Part shown: positions 42,757 to 51,875 of the stretch, one piece after another
Layout: each line of letters starts with the position of its first letter
Numbering within the stretch: position 1 is the stretch's first letter
NCBI RefSeq assembly: GCF_001420595.1
Contig: NZ_LJIX01000006.1
Span: forward strand, 1,243,361 to 1,307,360
DNA length: 64,000 nt
Reading direction: 5' to 3'
From: Cytobacillus solani
GTDB taxonomy: Bacteria > Bacillota > Bacilli > Bacillales > Cytobacillaceae
Program-made: the position numbers and the translations under genes
The notes under the pieces: model-generated
Told to the model about the DNA's origin: nothing
The model's input: only the letters and a program-made list of their open reading frames with translations
Database searches by the model: none

Positions 42757-43675
42757 CCAATATTTTGGGCATTACTTATTAAATAATGGGCTAATTACTG
42801 CCCACCAGCTGAAGCATGCACTTGACCTCCAAAAAATAACACATGTAAAGTTCGGCGTCATTGCTGTTGATGAAGGCTTGCTTACCTCAAAACAAGTAGA
42901 AGAAATCCATGAAAAACAAAAGCAGCAGGATAAACGATTCGGGGAAATTGCCGTGGACCTTGGATTTTTAACGAAAGAACAAGTGGATCTCATGCTATCA
43001 TCACAAAAGAAAAAACATTTATATTTAGCACAAGCAGTTGTAGACCAAAACTATATGACGATTGAAGAATTCACGAATGCTCTCAATGAATACAAAAGAA
43101 TACATAGTTTATCTAATGAAAAATTTGAAGCGATTAAGAGCGGTGATATTGGTGCGATCGTTGAAAGCCTCCTTCATACGAATCATCCAGAAAAAGAGGG
43201 GTATGCCGAATATGTATCTTTATTTGTTAAAAATATCGTTCGGTTTATCGATGATGAAGTATATGTAGAGGCAAGTGAGGAAAAAAATGCAGACGCTGAA
43301 TGGCTCGTTTCTCAAGAAATAATAGGGGAAAAACCATTATGGTCTGCCCTTGCAGCAGATGAAAAAGTATTTTTAGAAATCGCCTCCGTATTTGCAGAGG
43401 AGAAATTAACAGAAGCAGATGAACTAGCCCAAGCATCAGTCAGTGAGTTTTTAAATTTACATAATGGCATCTTTCTAGTGAATATGTCTAACAAAGGAAC
43501 CGAATTAGAGATGAAACCGCAAAAGGTAGATCATGATTCTATTGTTTCTGTTCATAAGGAAAATAGCTTATGTATATCCATCAACACTTCAAAAGGAAAG
43601 TTCCAGCTCATTCTTTCACACTCGCCAGAAAATGTGATAATTTCTGATAAACGAAAAGAAAACCAAACGGTATAA
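42749..43675 (+). CDS. MshEN/GspE-N-like repeat protein with CheX-like C-terminal domain
   Basis: The 308-residue protein has three N-terminal repeats of about 40 residues (LLNNGLITAHQLKHALDLQ, VDEGLLTSKQVEEIHEKQ, VDLGFLTKEQVDLMLSSQ, then VDQNYMTIEEF). This pattern occurs at the start of type II secretion/pilus ATPases (GspE_N/MshEN, which can bind cyclic-di-GMP). The C-terminal half (about 145-300) has a CheC/CheX-like look (EYVSLFVKNIVRFIDDEVYV, ASVFAEE, ASVSEFLNLHNGIF). Coupling to a CheY-like gene supports a phosphatase-type role. This is inference from weak similarity. Confidence 0.65.
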   Translation: MFSQYFGHYLLNNGLITAHQLKHALDLQKITHVKFGVIAVDEGLLTSKQVEEIHEKQKQQDKRFGEIAVDLGFLTKEQVDLMLSSQKKKHLYLAQAVVDQNYMTIEEFTNALNEYKRIHSLSNEKFEAIKSGDIGAIVESLLHTNHPEKEGYAEYVSLFVKNIVRFIDDEVYVEASEEKNADAEWLVSQEIIGEKPLWSALAADEKVFLEIASVFAEEKLTEADELAQASVSEFLNLHNGIFLVNMSNKGTELEMKPQKVDHDSIVSVHKENSLCISINTSKGKFQLILSHSPENVIISDKRKENQTV

Positions 43676-43685
43676 TCCTTTGAAA

Positions 43686-43708
43686 AGCTGTCCATTTGCT
43701 GGACAGCT
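43686..43708 (+). terminator. Hairpin after the CheY-like pair
   Basis: AGCTGTCCA and TGGACAGCT form a perfect 9-bp stem with a 5-base loop but no T run, so it is a weak terminator or 3'-protecting hairpin. Confidence 0.5.
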
Positions 43709-43749
43709 GTCCTATGTAATAATTCAAATAAACAGAATACATATTAAAA

Positions 43750-43779
43750 TTGACTGTATATCCTCCTTTTTGCTAAAAT
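43750..43779 (+). promoter_or_regulatory. Promoter of the purine permease gene
   Basis: TTGACT (43750-43755), 18 bases, TAAAAT (43774-43779). The predicted start is about 20 bases before the riboswitch aptamer. Confidence 0.55.
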
Positions 43780-43806
43780 GATGAACATTATATTAGACTC
43801 ATATTT

Positions 43807-43966
43807 ACCTGTATATGTTCAGTAATATGGACTGGACGTTTCTACCGAGCTGCCGTAAATAGCTTGACTACATGGGAAAAAGTGCGTTGCTATTCTAGTA
43901 AACTAGAAAGCAATCCATTCTCTTATGTAAAATTTGGCAGCTTCGCTTATAGCGGAGCTTTTTTAT
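43807..43966 (+). ncRNA. Guanine-type purine riboswitch with expression platform
   Basis: The aptamer (43807-43877) shows the conserved purine-riboswitch core: GTAATATGG, GTTTCTACC, CCGTAAAT and TTGACTAC. The base that pairs with the ligand is C in GACTAC, which predicts guanine or hypoxanthine over adenine. Downstream, TTGCTATTCTAGT/ACTAGAAAGCAA can form a hairpin (43887-43912). A terminator, AGCTTCGCT/AGCGGAGCT plus T run, lies at 43939-43966. Ligand binding should favour termination before the permease gene. Confidence 0.88.
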
Positions 43967-44026
43967 TTATATCGCTTCGGTAAATACTAGTATCAGGCAG
44001 TCATTTTCAAATAAGGGGATACTTCA

Positions 44027-45322
44027 ATGTCACAATTTTTTCAGTTCCTGCAAAGAGGGACAACGTATAAACAAGAGACAATCGCTGGTTTTACAACTTT
44101 TTTATCCATGGCTTATATATTAATTGTTAATCCGATTATTTTAAGTCAAGCAGGTATGGATAAAGGGGCAGTTTTTACTGCGACAGCTTTATCGATTATT
44201 ATTGGTTCTTTATTGATAGGCATATTAGCAAATTACCCGATTGGCATTGGTCCAAGTATGGGCTTGAACTCTTTCTTTACCTTTTCCGTATGCATCGGGA
44301 TGGGCATTCCGTGGCAGACTGCATTAACAGGTGTTTTTGTATCAGGTATTCTATTTGTCATTCTGAGTTTGCTTAAGATCCGCGAAAAAATCATCAACGT
44401 GATTCCAAAAGATTTAAAGCATGCGATTGGAGCCGGAATTGGGTTTTTTATTGCGTTTATTGGACTGAAAAATGCAGGCATCGTTGTCGGGAGTGATGCT
44501 ACATTCGTATCGCTCGGCAATTTAAAGTCACCCGCAACTTTACTTGCCATCTTTTGCTTTATCCTTACCATTATTTTAATGGTGAGAAACATAAAAGGGG
44601 CTATTTTCTTAGGGATGGCCATCTCTTCCATAATCGGAATGGTCGTAGGTGTGATTGATACACCGGAAAAAATGATCGGTGCCATTCCAAGCATGGCACC
44701 TACATTCGGTGAGGTTTTTTCACATCTTGATCAAATATTTACGCCTGAAATGATTGCCGTTATTTTTACTTTTTTATTTGTTGCTTTTTTTGACACAGCT
44801 GGTGCTTTGATTGCGATTGCAAGCCAGGCAGGGTTAATGAAGAATAATGAGATTCCGAATGCGGGAAAGGCGCTGCTTGCAGATTCAAGTGCGACAGTAG
44901 TTGGAGCGGTGCTAGGAACCTCAACAACAGCAGCAATGATTGAGTCAAATGCTGGGATTGCGGCAGGTGGGAGAACTGGATTTACTTCCATTATTATCTC
45001 TGCTTGTTTTGGGGTGGCTCTATTCTTTTCACCATTACTAGGTGTCGTTACTGCTGAAGTAACTTCTCCTGCCCTCATTATTGTTGGTGCTTTAATGGCA
45101 ATGGAAGTGAAACAAATCGATTGGAGCAAGCTTGAAATTGCTGTTCCGGCATTTGTAACAATCTTAATGATGCCATTAACATATAGTGTGGCTACAGGCA
45201 TTGCGTTAGGCTTTATTCTCTACCCTGTTACCATGCTTGCTTTAGGGAAAGTGAAAGCCATTCATCCGATTATGTATGGTTTATGTATCGCATTTATTGC
45301 TTATTTCATCTATCTATCCTGA
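44027..45322 (+). CDS. Guanine/hypoxanthine permease, NCS2/AzgA-type (PbuG/PbuO-like)
   Basis: The 431-residue protein has about 12-13 membrane helices and the PbuG/PbuO pattern: RGTTYKQETIAGFTTFLSMA, PSMGLNSFFTF, AIGAGIGFFIAFIGLKNAG, FDTAGALIAIA, DSSATVVGAVLGTSTTAAMI and ESNAGIAAGGRTGFTS. It imports purine bases with protons. The riboswitch directly upstream fits a guanine or hypoxanthine substrate. PbuG and PbuO cannot be told apart here. A terminator follows. Confidence 0.92.
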   Translation: MSQFFQFLQRGTTYKQETIAGFTTFLSMAYILIVNPIILSQAGMDKGAVFTATALSIIIGSLLIGILANYPIGIGPSMGLNSFFTFSVCIGMGIPWQTALTGVFVSGILFVILSLLKIREKIINVIPKDLKHAIGAGIGFFIAFIGLKNAGIVVGSDATFVSLGNLKSPATLLAIFCFILTIILMVRNIKGAIFLGMAISSIIGMVVGVIDTPEKMIGAIPSMAPTFGEVFSHLDQIFTPEMIAVIFTFLFVAFFDTAGALIAIASQAGLMKNNEIPNAGKALLADSSATVVGAVLGTSTTAAMIESNAGIAAGGRTGFTSIIISACFGVALFFSPLLGVVTAEVTSPALIIVGALMAMEVKQIDWSKLEIAVPAFVTILMMPLTYSVATGIALGFILYPVTMLALGKVKAIHPIMYGLCIAFIAYFIYLS

Positions 45323-45328
45323 TTAGTA

Positions 45329-45357
45329 AGGCTGTCCATTCCCTGGACAGCCTTTTA
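45329..45357 (+). terminator. Terminator after the purine permease gene
   Basis: AAGGCTGTCCA and TGGACAGCCTT form a perfect stem with CTTTTAG after it. The stem shares GCTGTCCA/TGGACAGC with the hairpin at 43686. Confidence 0.85.
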
Positions 45358-45406
45358 GTATAGAAAAAATCACCGTAATGGATACAACGGAGGTATGAAG
45401 GAAAAG

Positions 45407-46033
45407 TCAGTTCTTCATATCCTCTTTTATTTTTCCCATTAAAACTTTCATTTCTTCATGTAATTTTCCTTTATCAAGATGGAGGCTCTTCTTAATATCT
45501 TGAAAGGATTGGCCGTTCTTTTTCATTTTGATGAGCTCTTCCATGTCTTTACCACTCGCCTTTGCCATCGCTGCACCGCCAACGATAAACCTTAGTGGAA
45601 TGCCTTCATTAACCCAGCTTTTGATTTGTGTTTCTGTTTTTCCAGTATATTCAGCTACATTTTCAATGACGTCTTCTTTATGTTCTTCAAGGAATTTTTC
45701 CTTTTGCTCATGGCATTGTTTCTTTAGCTTCTCCATATCTAACCCGTAATGTGCAGCTGTTTTCTCCCAGGAAGAATCGCTTTCTTTATATGTTTTAAGT
45801 ACATCATCAATCTTCTTATCAGCAAATTTTGCGATGTGAGCTGCTTTAAGGATTTCCTTTTTTGTATAGCCCTGATCTATGAGCCGCTGAAAATCAGCTT
45901 CATTCATAAAATGGCGGTGAGGATTCTCCTGTTGTTTTCCTTCCTCTGCATTTGTCAATTGAGGTGCTTGATTAAATCCCGAGCCTAATAGCAGGAAACT
46001 TAATGCACAAACGATCATTGAAAGTTTCTTCAT
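45407..46033 (-). CDS. Exported helical protein of unknown function
   Basis: I start at the ATG at 46033, with AAGGAGTGCATAAT upstream; the longer frame to 46102 has no ribosome site. The 208-residue product has a signal peptide (MKKLSMIVCALSFLLLGSG). The mature part is Lys/Glu-rich and helical with a loose internal repeat of about 70 residues: GYTKKEILKAAHIAKFADKK and GIPLRFIVGGAAMAKASGKD each precede a short loop and another helix. No enzyme motif is visible. It may be a spore- or envelope-associated structural protein. Confidence 0.7.
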   Translation of the reverse strand: MKKLSMIVCALSFLLLGSGFNQAPQLTNAEEGKQQENPHRHFMNEADFQRLIDQGYTKKEILKAAHIAKFADKKIDDVLKTYKESDSSWEKTAAHYGLDMEKLKKQCHEQKEKFLEEHKEDVIENVAEYTGKTETQIKSWVNEGIPLRFIVGGAAMAKASGKDMEELIKMKKNGQSFQDIKKSLHLDKGKLHEEMKVLMGKIKEDMKN

Positions 46034-46209
46034 TATTATGCACTCCTTCTTTTTTGTGGTAGACTTGTCCCGGTTATTAGCATATCCAAAAATAGAAAAC
46101 ACATGAGGAAAAAATTGGGACTTTTATTAAAAAGTTATTTTAATTGAAAAATGAATGACAGTTCGATTAAATAGAGTAAATAGCAGTTTTTAGTTAGGGA
46201 TGGTGTAAG

Positions 46210-46911
46210 ATGAAAATTCTTGTCGTTGAAGATAATGAAAGTGTTTGTTCCATGTTAGAAATGTTTTTTATGAAGGAAGGGTATGAAGGCGAATTTGTGC
46301 ATAATGGTCAGGATGGATTTGACCGTTTTAATAAAGGGAAATGGGATTTAATTATTGTTGATTGGATGCTTCCGATTATGGATGGGGTCACGCTATGCCG
46401 GAAAATCAGAGATTTGAGTCAGGTGCCGATTATTATGCTGACAGCAAAGGACAGTGAATCCGATCAAGTGCTTGGTCTTGAAATGGGGGCAGATGATTAT
46501 GTGACGAAGCCATTTAGCCCATTAACATTAATGGCAAGAATTAAGGCCGTCACACGCCGCTATCAAATGGAAGCAGCGGAGAAGGAAGACGGAAATATGA
46601 TTTCCAGTCAATATTTTCAGATTAGCAAGGATTCAAGAGAGGTTTCCTTTAAAGGGCAAATTCTTTCTAATTTAACGCCAAAGGAATTTGATTTACTTTA
46701 TTATTTCGTGAAAAATCCGAAGCAGGTTTTTTCCAGGGAGCAATTATTGGACCGTGTGTGGGGTTATGAATTTTATGGAGATGAGCGGACAGTCGATGTA
46801 CATATTAAGAGATTAAGAAGAAAAATTGGCACACCTGCTCAGCCATTTATCCAAACGGTATGGGGAATCGGCTATAAATTTGATGAAACGGAAGTTAAGA
46901 ATGAAGATTAA
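46210..46911 (+). CDS. yclJ: OmpR-family response regulator (YclJ-like)
   Basis: The receiver domain has VVEDNESVCSMLEMFFMKEG, the phospho-acceptor in LIIVDWMLPIMDG and the switch in IIMLTAKDSESDQ and YVTKPFSP. The winged helix has LTPKEFDLLYYFVKNPKQVF, RTVDVHIKRLRRKI and WGIGYKF. These segments closely follow B. subtilis YclJ as I recall it. The 233-residue gene overlaps the kinase gene by 11 bases. Targets are unknown. Confidence 0.85.
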   Translation: MKILVVEDNESVCSMLEMFFMKEGYEGEFVHNGQDGFDRFNKGKWDLIIVDWMLPIMDGVTLCRKIRDLSQVPIIMLTAKDSESDQVLGLEMGADDYVTKPFSPLTLMARIKAVTRRYQMEAAEKEDGNMISSQYFQISKDSREVSFKGQILSNLTPKEFDLLYYFVKNPKQVFSREQLLDRVWGYEFYGDERTVDVHIKRLRRKIGTPAQPFIQTVWGIGYKFDETEVKNED

Positions 46912-48310
46912 GTTTTTTTATCAAATTCTTATAAGTCATATCAGCATTCTCATTCTAGCCTTTCTTATTTTAAGCTTTTCCTTTTCACAGTTCGTTGAAA
47001 ACTATATCTTTCAAAACAAAGTGGAGGAATTGGATGATTACGGGGAACAAATATTAAAAGATTTAACTGTAAGACTAGAGGGAACGGAAAGTTTTTTAGA
47101 AGAATATAGCCAGATACTGAAAACAAGGCATATTCAATATATTCTTTTTAACTATGAAGGGAATGTCATTTATCCGCAATTACAAAGTGCACCCTTAATA
47201 AAGTTAACGGAGTCTGAGTGGAAGACCATTTCAAAAGGCAATCGGGTATCAGTGAAGCATGATATTAAACGATTTGGTCAGGAAGTGACGTATGTTGCTT
47301 TGCCATTCATGCAAGGCGATCGCTTAGCGGGAGGGGTTTTGCTGTTATCGCCTATTACAGGGGCGATGGATATGATTCGGCAATTAAACCGGTTTTTATT
47401 GTATACGATTGTGATTTCCTTATCAGCATCCATTTTGATCAGTCTGATTTTATCTAAAAGCATTATTAGGAGAATCAAAAACTTCCGCAATGCGACATCA
47501 ATGATATCAGCAGGAAATTATGATGTGCATGTCAAAGATACAAATCCGGATGAAATTGGTCAATTGGCAACAGATTTCAATGAAATGGCTGCGAAGCTGA
47601 AAGAATCGAATGAAGAAATTGAACGGTTGGAAAATAGACGAAGAAAGTTCATTGCGGATGTTTCTCATGAAATGAGGACTCCATTAACAACGATTAGCGG
47701 ACTTGCAGAAGGAATTAAAGATCAGTTGATTCCTGAAGGGGATATTGAAAAAGGAATGATCCTCATTGATCGAGAGGCGAAAAGGCTGATACGTCTTGTC
47801 AATGAAAATCTTGATTATGAAAAAATTCGATCCAATCAACTGAAATTAAACAAAATAGAAATTGAATTAACCGAGATACTTGAGGTAGTGGAGGAACAGC
47901 TTGTTTTACAGGCAGGGGAAAAAAATAATCAGATCGTGATTGAATGTGACGAGGGGATTACGGTTTTTGCTGATTATGACCGCCTCATTCAAATAATTGT
48001 CAATATCGTTAAGAATGCCATTCAATTCACTGACAGTGGGATGATTACTTTAAGAGGAAAGGTAGGAGAGAATGAGACAATTATTGAAATAGAGGATACG
48101 GGTGAAGGAATCGATCCTGAGGAAATTGAATCGATCTGGCTCCGGTTTTATAAAGCAGATCTATCGAGGACAAACCAAGCATATGGGGAGTTTGGGATTG
48201 GGCTTTCTATTGTTAAACAATTAGTCCAATTACATGATGGAGAAATTGAAGTAAGCAGTGAAAAAAGGGAAGGAACGAAATTTACCATCCGTCTCCCAAA
48301 GATTAAATAG
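46901..48310 (+). CDS. yclK: Membrane sensor histidine kinase (YclK-like)
   Basis: I start at the ATG at 46901, inside the end of the regulator gene; the longer frame is a shadow. The 469-residue kinase has two membrane helices (about 8-31 and 158-182) around an extracellular domain of about 125 residues. A HAMP linker follows, then HisKA with His256 in ADVSHEMRTPLTTISG, and HATPase_c (NIVKNAIQFTDSG, DTGEGIDPEE, FGIGLSIVKQL). It pairs with the upstream regulator. The signal is unknown. Confidence 0.88.
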   Translation: MKIKFFYQILISHISILILAFLILSFSFSQFVENYIFQNKVEELDDYGEQILKDLTVRLEGTESFLEEYSQILKTRHIQYILFNYEGNVIYPQLQSAPLIKLTESEWKTISKGNRVSVKHDIKRFGQEVTYVALPFMQGDRLAGGVLLLSPITGAMDMIRQLNRFLLYTIVISLSASILISLILSKSIIRRIKNFRNATSMISAGNYDVHVKDTNPDEIGQLATDFNEMAAKLKESNEEIERLENRRRKFIADVSHEMRTPLTTISGLAEGIKDQLIPEGDIEKGMILIDREAKRLIRLVNENLDYEKIRSNQLKLNKIEIELTEILEVVEEQLVLQAGEKNNQIVIECDEGITVFADYDRLIQIIVNIVKNAIQFTDSGMITLRGKVGENETIIEIEDTGEGIDPEEIESIWLRFYKADLSRTNQAYGEFGIGLSIVKQLVQLHDGEIEVSSEKREGTKFTIRLPKIK

Positions 48311-48317
48311 GAATAAT

Positions 48318-48358
48318 GAAACACCCCAGCCTTATGGAGAAAAGGCTGGGGTGTTTCA
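48318..48358 (+). terminator. Terminator after yclK
   Basis: GAAACACCCCAGCCTT and AAGGCTGGGGTGTTTC form a 16-bp perfect stem with a short loop. The T run after it is short. Confidence 0.85.
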
Positions 48359-48395
48359 AAAGATAAGGAAGTTTAACTACCTTTTTGTCTGAGAA

Positions 48396-48546
48396 TTGTC
48401 TAGCGCAAGCGTCCTATCGCCTATCAAACTTCGGGTCTCCTCCGCAACGATTGCGTCATCATCGGTTCACTTACGCTCACCGTGTTTCCTTTATCTCAGT
48501 CGCAGTCCCTCCAGTTTGTACGGCGATGATCAAGGCGCTTGCGCAT
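48396..48546 (+). repeat. Dispersed intergenic repeat, copy C
   Basis: The copy begins TTGTCTAGCGCAAGCG and ends AAGGCGCTTGCGC. Its outer ends differ from copies A and B, yet still pair: GCGCAAGCG with CGCTTGCGC. That suggests selection or mechanism for the palindromic fold. It lies between convergent genes. Confidence 0.88.
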
Positions 48547-48554
48547 AGGTTAAC

Positions 48555-49901
48555 TTATACAACTTGTGTTTCAGTTATCGGCAGTGTTTGCGACTGCTGC
48601 TCATTTTCTTGTACACGTGTGACTTCAACGTATTTAATGTGATGATCTTCCATATCGATAATTTTAAAAGCATAGGAGTCAAGGTAAATCGTATCTCCCT
48701 GCTTTGCTTCGTAATTCTCCGTTAGGATCCAGCCGCCGATTGTATCAACGTCTTCATCGTCGATATCAATTCCTAGCAGGTCACTTACTTCACTTACTAG
48801 AATTTTCGAATCAAAGATATAGTGCCCCTCTTTAATTTTGCGAACTTCAGGGATTTCATCCATATCGAATTCGTCACGTATTTCACCAACAATTTCTTCA
48901 AGAATATCTTCTACTGTCACGAGTCCAGAAGTGCCGCCATATTCATCCATCAAGATAGCCATATGAATCCTTTCCTTTTGCATTTTTAGGAGAAGATCAT
49001 GGACTGGAATGGTATCAATGACACGGATAATCGGACGTGTATAAGAATCAAGCGTATTTGTTGTGATTTCTCTATTCTTAATCAGGTCAGTCATAACTTC
49101 TTTAATATTCACCAATCCGATGATATGGTCTTTATCTCCATCAATGATTGGATAGCGTGTAAATTTTTCCTCATACACAGTCTGTAAAAAGCTTTCAAGT
49201 GTATCGTCTTTTGAGAATGAAACAATCTCAGTTCGAGGCACCATAATTTCTTTTGCAATTCGGTTATCAAACTCAAAAATTTTATTTACATACTTAAACT
49301 CTGATTGGTTGATTTCGCCACTTTCATAGCTTTCTGACAAGATGATTCGAAGTTCTTCTTCTGAATGGGCCAACTCGTGTTCGGAAGCAGGCTTTAGGCC
49401 GAATAAACCTGTTAGGAATCGTGCAGATCCGTTTAATGCCCAGATGAAAGGATACATAATTTTGTAGAACAAAATCAATGGGCGAGCGGTGATCAACGTT
49501 ACTAACTCTGCTTTTTGAATGGCAAGTGTTTTTGGTGCCAGCTCTCCGACAACCACGTGCAGAAAAGTAATAAAAGCAAAAGCAATCCCAATGGAAAGAA
49601 TATGTGATGCTGAACTTGGAATGTCAAGTTGCGAGAAAACCGGACGCAGCATATGTGCAATTGTTGGTTCCCCAAGCCACCCAATTCCTAGTGCAGTTAT
49701 TGTTATTCCTAATTGGCAAGCAGATAAATACTCATCCAAATGACTAATCACTTTCTTTGCTGGTATTGCACTTTTATTGCCTTCTTCAATTAACTGGTCA
49801 ATTCTTGAACTTCTAATCTTTACAATAGCAAATTCTGAAGTTACAAAAAATGCTGTCAAAGCAATTAAAATGGCTATAATAACCAAGTTTAATATGTCCA
49901 A
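48555..49901 (-). CDS. CNNM/CorC-family transporter with CBS domains (YhdP/YhdT/MpfA type), copy 1
   Basis: The 448-residue protein has an N-terminal DUF21 domain with about four membrane helices ([40 protein letters not shown]). Two CBS domains follow, about 215-335 ([54 protein letters not shown]). A C-terminal CorC_HlyC domain lies at about 355-430. B. subtilis MpfA (YhdP) of this family exports Mg2+. TTG 49901 is used as start after AAGGGA. An unusual leader precedes it (49899-49944). Confidence 0.88.
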   Translation of the reverse strand: MDILNLVIIAILIALTAFFVTSEFAIVKIRSSRIDQLIEEGNKSAIPAKKVISHLDEYLSACQLGITITALGIGWLGEPTIAHMLRPVFSQLDIPSSASHILSIGIAFAFITFLHVVVGELAPKTLAIQKAELVTLITARPLILFYKIMYPFIWALNGSARFLTGLFGLKPASEHELAHSEEELRIILSESYESGEINQSEFKYVNKIFEFDNRIAKEIMVPRTEIVSFSKDDTLESFLQTVYEEKFTRYPIIDGDKDHIIGLVNIKEVMTDLIKNREITTNTLDSYTRPIIRVIDTIPVHDLLLKMQKERIHMAILMDEYGGTSGLVTVEDILEEIVGEIRDEFDMDEIPEVRKIKEGHYIFDSKILVSEVSDLLGIDIDDEDVDTIGGWILTENYEAKQGDTIYLDSYAFKIIDMEDHHIKYVEVTRVQENEQQSQTLPITETQVV

Positions 49902-49944
49902 ATAAGTTCCCTTAGCCCGAGTAACGGGTAAGGTGTCACCTCCT
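49899..49944 (-). promoter_or_regulatory. SD-hairpin-start leader of CBS transporter copy 1
   Basis: On the minus strand, AGGAGGTGA (49944-49936), complementary over all nine bases to the 16S rRNA tail, has no properly spaced start. A hairpin follows, CCTTACCCG/CGGGCTAAGG (49933-49910), then eight bases and the TTG start (49901). The hairpin sequesters the start-proximal TAAGGGA. The same layout precedes the paralogue at 51875. Confidence 0.65.
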
Positions 49945-49962
49945 GATAATTTAAAAAATGTG

Positions 49963-50381
49963 TTAACTCGTTAAGCTTACAAGGGATTTGATTAATGTTG
50001 AGCCTTCCATATTGAGTTTTCTTGATAAATCACTGATCTGTTCCTTATCAAGATGATTAATAAGCGGCAATAATACAGCTATTTCGTTATGGAGCTGCTT
50101 GATTTGCTTAGTAACCAAATCAATTTGTTTTTCAACATCCCCAGTGTGCATGTCTGTTTTGGACTTTAATTCTAGCTTTCTCTTAATCTCATCTAATGGA
50201 ATATGCATAAGTTTGCATTCTTCAATAAATCGTAAGTCTGAAAGAACGTCCTCAGAGTAGATTCGATAGTTTGACTTTGTACGCTCCGCTTGAATAAGTC
50301 CGATATTTGTATAGTAATCAATGGTTCTTTTGGATACATTAGCTATAGTTGCTAATTCGCCAATACGATAAACTGCCCCAT
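49963..50381 (-). pseudogene. MerR-family regulator (YhdQ-like) with a frameshift right after its start
   Basis: The coding frame from 50379 to 49963 encodes a complete MerR protein: GAVYRIGELATIANVSKRT, DYYTNIGLIQAERTKSNYR, IYSEDVLSDLRFIEECKLM, then a coiled-coil dimer helix (DMHTGDVEKQIDLVTKQIKQ) and a C-terminal SLVSLTS. It lacks a start codon. The natural ATG (50381), with GGGGTGA before it, is out of frame by one base at a run of four G. One added G would join them as ATG GGG GCA. It lies between two CBS transporter genes, like yhdQ beside yhdP. It is a recent pseudogene, a sequencing error, or needs frame slippage. Confidence 0.75.
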
Positions 50382-50519
50382 CTTATCACCCCAGTTTAAT
50401 GTATTTATACATATTATATGTTAGTTCAAACCATACAGTCAAACGTAGCAGTTTGATAATATGAATTACTTCCATATTTATTCCTGACTATGTGCGAATA
50501 TGAGTGAGAACCAATAGAA

Positions 50520-50560
50520 TAAATTAGAGGGATTGCTGCTTTGGAAGAACAATTCCCTCA
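50520..50560 (-). terminator. Probable terminator of CBS transporter copy 2
   Basis: On the minus strand GAGGGAATTG (50559-50550) pairs with CAATCCCTC (50535-50527) around a 14-base loop, followed by TAATTTATT. Confidence 0.5.
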
Positions 50561-50570
50561 TTATTATAAT

Positions 50571-51875
50571 TCAAGATGTGATTTCTTTTTCCTTTTTTAC
50601 TTCAATATAGGAGATGTGATGACCTTCAATTTCTTTAATAATAAATTCAAACCCGTCTTGAATGATGGAATCCCCTTGTTCTAAATCAAATTTTTGGGTA
50701 AGAATCCAGCCTCCAAGCGTATCCACTTCATCTTCGTTTAAATCTGTTCCGAGCAAGTCATTTGTTTCTGAAATAAGGAGCTTTGCATCTAAAATATAAT
50801 GATCCTGCCCCATTTTTTGAACAAAGGGGAGTTCATCTGCATCAAATTCATCGCGAATCTCCCCAACGATTTCTTCGAGAATATCCTCTGCAGTAACTAA
50901 TCCAGCCGTCCCCCCATACTCATCAAATAAAATCGCCATGTGAGAGCGTTCTTTTTGCATTTTCACAAGGAGGTCATGGATAGGAATCGTCTCAATTACT
51001 CGTATGATGGGTTTAATATACTGAACAACCGGCTTTTCATCCTCACATTTTTTTCTAATACAATCTGTCAGTATTTCCTTTACATTAATTAATCCGAGAA
51101 TATTATCCTTATCTCCACCAGTTACCGGATATCTTGTATATCGCTCATTCATAATAATTTCCAGTACTTCTGAAAGAGTCGCGTCCTCTTCTAGGCTGAT
51201 AATTTCTGTTCGGGGAACCATAATTTCCTTCGCAATCCGATTATCAAATTCAAAGATCCTGTTGACATACTTATATTCGGATTGGTTAATTTCCCCGCTT
51301 TTTAAGCTTTCAGAAAGAATAATTCGAAGTTCTTCTTCAGATAGGGCTATTTCTTGTTCAGAAACAGGCTTTAACCCAAATAATCCAGTTACATATCTTG
51401 CTGAACCATTTAAAGCCCAGATGAATGGAAACATAATTTTATAAAACCAGATTAATGGAACGGAAAAGGTTAGTGTAATTTCCTCTGCTTTTTGAATCGC
51501 AAATGTTTTTGGCGCGAGCTCACCAATCACGACATGCAGAAAGGTAACCACAGAGAAAGCGATGATGAAAGATAGGACTTGGGTTAAAGATGGCTGCAGT
51601 TCCAGTTTGTCAAACAGAGGATGCAATATCCTTTCAACAGTTGGTTCACCAAGCCATCCTAACCCTAAGGCTGTAATGGTAATTCCAAGCTGACAGGCAG
51701 ATAAATATTCATCAAGATTTGTGACTACTTTTCTTGCCGACTGTGCCCGGACATTTCCTTCTGCAATTAATTGATCAATTCGGGATGAACGCACTTTTAC
51801 CATCGCAAATTCGGATGCAACAAAAAAAGCCGTCAAAGTAATTAATAAAATGAGTAAAAAAATATTTAAAGCCAT
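50571..51875 (-). CDS. CNNM/CorC-family transporter with CBS domains (YhdP/YhdT/MpfA type), copy 2
   Basis: The 434-residue protein has the same plan as copy 1: DUF21 with about four helices ([20 protein letters not shown]), two CBS domains ([34 protein letters not shown]) and a CorC_HlyC domain. The two differ mainly in the linker after the first CBS repeat and in the tail. I use the ATG at 51875 with GTAAGGAAA upstream. A GTG at 51911 is in frame but sits directly on the AGGAGG site. Possible roles are Mg2+ efflux or a related divalent-cation function. Confidence 0.88.
   Translation of the reverse strand: MALNIFLLILLITLTAFFVASEFAMVKVRSSRIDQLIAEGNVRAQSARKVVTNLDEYLSACQLGITITALGLGWLGEPTVERILHPLFDKLELQPSLTQVLSFIIAFSVVTFLHVVIGELAPKTFAIQKAEEITLTFSVPLIWFYKIMFPFIWALNGSARYVTGLFGLKPVSEQEIALSEEELRIILSESLKSGEINQSEYKYVNRIFEFDNRIAKEIMVPRTEIISLEEDATLSEVLEIIMNERYTRYPVTGGDKDNILGLINVKEILTDCIRKKCEDEKPVVQYIKPIIRVIETIPIHDLLVKMQKERSHMAILFDEYGGTAGLVTAEDILEEIVGEIRDEFDADELPFVQKMGQDHYILDAKLLISETNDLLGTDLNEDEVDTLGGWILTQKFDLEQGDSIIQDGFEFIIKEIEGHHISYIEVKKEKEITS

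Noticed and set aside
44233-45201. Long minus-strand frames of 153 and 156 codons
   Set aside because: They are antisense to the purine permease gene, whose membrane-protein codon use keeps the reverse frame open; no start signals.
46034-46102. N-terminal extension of the exported helical protein
   Set aside because: The longer frame lacks a ribosome site and would bury the signal peptide that begins at 46033.
48385-48642. 85-codon open frame on the plus strand
   Set aside because: It is dispersed-repeat copy C plus the antisense of the CBS transporter's end; no ribosome site.
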